Shown here: piece by piece, positions 63,972-64,000 of the stretch
Layout: every line of letters starts with the position of its first letter
Position numbering within the stretch: the first letter of the stretch is position 1
Position numbers and translations under genes: made by a program
The notes under the pieces: model-generated
What the model saw: only the letters and a program-made list of their open reading frames with translations
Database searches by the model: none
What the model was told of the DNA's origin: nothing
Origin: Oxalobacteraceae bacterium
GTDB taxonomy: Bacteria > Pseudomonadota > Gammaproteobacteria > Burkholderiales > Burkholderiaceae_D
Direction of reading: 5' to 3'
Assembly: GCA_013284265.1 (NCBI GenBank)
Contig: JABTBR010000001.1
Span: forward strand, 298,718 to 362,717
Length of the DNA stretch: 64,000 nt

Positions 63972-64000
63972 ACCCACGGCGTACCCCTGGGGTCTGACCC
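63971..64000. repeat. Start of a third GGGGTCTGACCC repeat, cut by window end
   Basis: AACCCACGGCGTA followed by CTGGGGTCTGACCC, matching the left half of the copy at 59890-59952. Begins at the porin stop codon, so it may double as its transcription terminator. Confidence 0.75.

Overview
The window is a high-GC Gram-negative chromosome segment. The housekeeping genes (carB, greA, yhbY, rlmE, ftsH, folP, glmM) read like Burkholderiales, most likely Oxalobacteraceae (Massilia/Duganella/Janthinobacterium type). That placement is inferred from the proteins and their order, not from a database search.

Layout. (1) 1-10438: core chromosome, ending in tRNA-Pro(UGG) and tRNA-Arg(UCU). (2) 10394-50746: a 40-kb HK97-type siphovirus prophage integrated in tRNA-Arg. 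A 46-bp identical att core lies at 10394-10439 (inside the intact tRNA) and at 50701-50746. (3) 50747-52905: remains of older elements stacked at the same site, namely a headless serine recombinase, two small membrane proteins, a third degenerate att copy (52470-52515) and a fragment of an integrase gene. (4) 53324-64000: chromosome again, with an MFS sugar-type transporter, a cytochrome P450 divergent from an AraC regulator, an aldehyde dehydrogenase, a second AraC-type regulator divergent from an acyl-CoA synthetase, and a porin.

Prophage organisation. A CI-like S24 repressor (20339-21121) and a Cro-like protein (21207-21596) diverge around a promoter/operator region. Rightward genes follow the usual order: CII-like regulator, small early genes, a replication O-like protein, a DnaC-like helicase loader, a second tyrosine recombinase, a putative late regulator, a phage tRNA-Gly, HNH, terminase, portal, protease, capsid, connectors, tail tube, frameshifted tail chaperones, tape measure, tail tip, and lysis (holin candidate, secreted lysozyme-like protein, Rz, Rz1). 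Leftward genes run from a strong promoter at about 19.79 kb down to the integrase.

The main discovery is in that leftward operon: a complete diversity-generating retroelement (DGR). It has a reverse transcriptase (14010-15194), an Avd accessory protein (15413-15772), one 107-nt template repeat (15132-15238), and three separate target genes whose 3' ends carry 107-nt variable repeats (15812-15918, 18274-18380, 19196-19302). I compared the four copies base by base. All 40 differences from the template (12, 14 and 14) fall at template adenines on the coding strand, and every other position is identical. This is the signature of adenine-directed mutagenic retrohoming. The targets are three paralogous DUF1566/C-type-lectin-like proteins with no signal peptide. 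They are encoded in the repressor-controlled early operon beside rdgC and an HD hydrolase, not in the tail-fibre module where phage DGR targets are usually found.

Other points: the promoter of the DGR operon is TTGACT-17-TAATAT and is embedded in operator-like AGTCnGACT palindromes that also occur at cI/cro. The tail chaperones are joined by a canonical A AAA AAC -1 frameshift site. An SGNH hydrolase sits in the head module. Several 36-57-residue genes are described here that are too short for ordinary ORF calling.
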